From Flavimaricola sp. (lineage in GTDB: Bacteria; Pseudomonadota; Alphaproteobacteria; Rhodobacterales; Rhodobacteraceae), in the NCBI GenBank assembly GCA_029255105.1, contig JAQWWH010000031.1, positions 1 to 64,000 on the forward strand: a stretch of 64,000 nucleotides of DNA, in the 5' to 3' direction. Under the pieces are notes generated by a model, which saw nothing but the letters and a program-made list of their open reading frames with translations, had not been told where the DNA came from and did no database searches. Shown here one piece after another: positions 62,358 to 64,000 of this stretch. Made by a program: the position numbers and the translations under genes. Position 1 is the stretch's first letter. Each line of letters begins with the position of its first letter.

Positions 62358-63067
62358 GCCGCGATCGCACCACCGCGAAAAGGTACCTGACGGGCGAACT
62401 GACAGGCGGCGAACGACCCTCGGCTGTGGGCGAAAAGTTTCAGGTGGACGGCGTCGTCATGCCATTTCCCGGCAACACCTTCATTTGTCATATCGACGAG
62501 GCATCCGTTGCCCACGCGGCCCTGTCAGCGGCGCAACAGCGGCTCAGGGATGGCCGGTTGCACCGGGCGTTTTCATTCCTGCCACCGTCGAGCTTTCACA
62601 TGACGGTCTTTGAAGGCGTGACCAACCTCGCCCGCTCGGCGCCGGAATGGCCGCGCAGGTTGCCAAGCGAGGCCCCTGTCAGCGCCGTGACCGATGATTT
62701 TATGGTCGCAACCGAGGGACTTGCCCTTCCCCGCGATATCTCAATCAAGCTGGACAACATCTTTGGCGGGTTCTCCGTCGGCGTGTCGGGGGCAACCGAC
62801 GAAGAAGAGCATCGCCTACGGGTGGCGCGCGCCAGCCTGCGTGAAGCCACTGGCATACACAAACCAGATTTCGACACCTACGGGTTCCACATCACATTGG
62901 GCTACCTTCTTCGCTGGCTGGACCCAGACGAGGCCGAGCTTGTCCTGGACCTGTCCGACGAGGTCGCAAAGGCTCTGATCGATACCCTCCCGACGATGAC
63001 GCTAAAAGAAGTCACCTTCTGCACTTTTGACGACATGCACGCCTTCGTACCCGTCCGCAGGTTCTAG
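62354..63067 (+). CDS. DUF1868 2H phosphoesterase-like protein
   Basis: 237 residues, coupled to ugpC by ATGA overlap. Two HxT motifs define the 2H fold: [11 protein letters not shown] (about residue 79) and [11 protein letters not shown] (about 178). 2H enzymes act on cyclic phosphates and small phosphodiesters. No signal peptide, so it should work in the cytoplasm on imported substrate. Its place as the last gene of a Ugp importer operon is the reason to suspect a new phosphodiester or cyclic-phosphate pathway. Confidence 0.85.
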   Translation: MSRDRTTAKRYLTGELTGGERPSAVGEKFQVDGVVMPFPGNTFICHIDEASVAHAALSAAQQRLRDGRLHRAFSFLPPSSFHMTVFEGVTNLARSAPEWPRRLPSEAPVSAVTDDFMVATEGLALPRDISIKLDNIFGGFSVGVSGATDEEEHRLRVARASLREATGIHKPDFDTYGFHITLGYLLRWLDPDEAELVLDLSDEVAKALIDTLPTMTLKEVTFCTFDDMHAFVPVRRF

Positions 63068-63267
63068 AAACACGGTTCTGCCCGATGCCTGTCCGCGCAT
63101 CTGGCGGATGGCGCACCAATGTAGAAAGTGACGCGCCTGCGCCCCAGTCGCGCCACAACTCTGTCCCTTTGCAGGACCACGATCAGCCTAGACAATAAAC
63201 CTCGCCAAATTTGCCGCGATCTGCCGCACTGGCGGTCAATCCTCGATCAAAGAGAATTGGACAATGA

Positions 63268-64000
63268 ATGGCATCACAACCCAGACTGAGCATCTTTGAC
63301 GGCCTGCGTGGCCATCTTCTGATTGGCATGGTCCTGGTTCACCTGAGCGTGGACCCTGACATCGACTGGCTGCTGTACCTGTCGCATTCCAAACTGCTCT
63401 TTCTGCGGGACGCGGAGTTCTTCGTGTTCATCTCGGGCCTCCTCGTCGGCTATCTGTGGTATCAGAAGTATACGTCGCAGGCGGAAAAGAAGGCGTTTCT
63501 GTCGAACCGGCTTTCGACGATCTATCGGTATTACCTGCTATCCGCCTTCCCAATCTTTGTGCTTAGCCTGCTTGCGGGGAATACGTTCTCCATGACAGTC
63601 ATCAACATTCTAACCATGCAAAGCGGTGGAGCTTACTCGGATGTATTGCCGATCTACTTCATCTGCTTTCTCATCCTGGGCCCCTTTGTCCTGGTCGAGG
63701 CGCTGAACCGTCCCTCGATCCTGTTTGCGGCGTCCTTTGGCATCTATGCCGCGTCACAGTTGACGGCGTTGCAGGGCTTTTTCGGGTTTTCGGGGGCGTT
63801 CGTCGCCTTTGATATTGCGGCGTGGCAATTCCTGTTCATCTCTTCGCTTCTCGTCGGCCGCCACGCGCTTCAGATCCCCAGCTATGTGCGTGGCCTGGAC
63901 GCCAAGGTGATCGTCGCGCTTTTGGCCGTCATCACGGTGACCTTTGGATACCTGCGGATCACGCCCTTTTTCCCCGATCCCATGGACCCGGGCCATCAGC
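63268..64000 (+). CDS. OpgC-like membrane acyltransferase, truncated by window end
   Basis: Starting at ATG 63268 (an ATG at 63264 is out of frame) the frame stays open for 244 codons to the end of the window. The start MASQPRLSIFDGLRGHLLIGMVLVHL and EFFVFISGLLVGYLWYQKY, followed by several membrane segments, match the OpgC family, which succinylates periplasmic glucans. No relation to the preceding operon is evident; 200 bases separate them without any feature I can assign. Confidence 0.75.
   Translation, partial: MASQPRLSIFDGLRGHLLIGMVLVHLSVDPDIDWLLYLSHSKLLFLRDAEFFVFISGLLVGYLWYQKYTSQAEKKAFLSNRLSTIYRYYLLSAFPIFVLSLLAGNTFSMTVINILTMQSGGAYSDVLPIYFICFLILGPFVLVEALNRPSILFAASFGIYAASQLTALQGFFGFSGAFVAFDIAAWQFLFISSLLVGRHALQIPSYVRGLDAKVIVALLAVITVTFGYLRITPFFPDPMDPGHQ

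Overview
The window reads as chromosomal DNA of a marine-type alphaproteobacterium of the Rhodobacterales (Roseobacter group). This is inferred from GC-rich coding sequence, a separate F0 ATP synthase operon (atpI-B-E-F'-F), MipZ, a glcDEF operon, lineage-typical families (DUF5928-type glycosyltransferase, DUF599, AtpI) and short intergenic repeats of a kind I associate with this order. No rRNA, tRNA, CRISPR array, phage or insertion sequence was found. The first gene (DUF4159 protein) and the last (OpgC-like membrane protein) run off the window.

Layout. 1-3.9 kb: two cell-envelope genes, then a small secreted protein and a DUF599 protein on the minus strand. 4-8 kb: glycolate oxidase glcDEF behind a visible promoter with an inverted repeat. 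8-13.5 kb: secreted trypsin-like protease, Hsp20 behind a sigma-32-like promoter and a ROSE-type RNA thermometer, polA, and small genes. 13.6-18.7 kb: orphan ABC ATPase, HIT protein, and a surface-glycan group (glycosyltransferase, sulfotransferase, decayed DUF3052 gene, GT42/DUF115-like protein). 18.7-23 kb: adenosine kinase, endonuclease III, Ada-like methyltransferase, OmpA lipoprotein, GntR regulator. 23-25.7 kb: F0 operon. 25.9-28.6 kb: ArsR and LysR regulators, EamA exporter, DoxX protein. 28.8-37.8 kb: a long plus-strand translation block, ffh - five GNAT acetyltransferases - chorismate mutase - rpsP - rimM - two sulfotransferase-like genes - trmD - rplS - rpmE. 37.9-40.9 kb: RhlE-like helicase, mipZ, a small membrane protein.

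41-54.7 kb is a nearly complete phosphonate (C-P lyase) locus: phnGHIJKLN, phnM, a DUF1045 2H phosphoesterase, phnF, a second phnM paralogue, a hexapeptide acetyltransferase and the phnCDEE transporter. No metallo-beta-lactamase-fold PhnP is present, so the cyclic-phosphate step needs another enzyme; DUF1045 and a nearby PHP-domain protein are candidates. 55-63 kb is a second phosphoester module: PHP phosphoesterase, a TIM-barrel isomerase interrupted by an in-frame TGA, a metallophosphoesterase, then a UgpB-A-E-C type ABC importer with a DUF1868 2H phosphoesterase, preceded by a Pho-box-like direct repeat. Three unrelated phosphoesterase folds next to one importer suggest scavenging of a phosphodiester or cyclic phosphate under phosphate limitation; this is the most interesting functional candidate in the window.

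Two repeat families run through the window. A 26-bp palindrome (12-bp arms, variable centre) occurs five times, only between convergent genes and at every convergent junction wider than about 45 bp. A GCCTCCGGCGGGAGTATTT-type element occurs four or five times, mostly just upstream of start codons inside operons.
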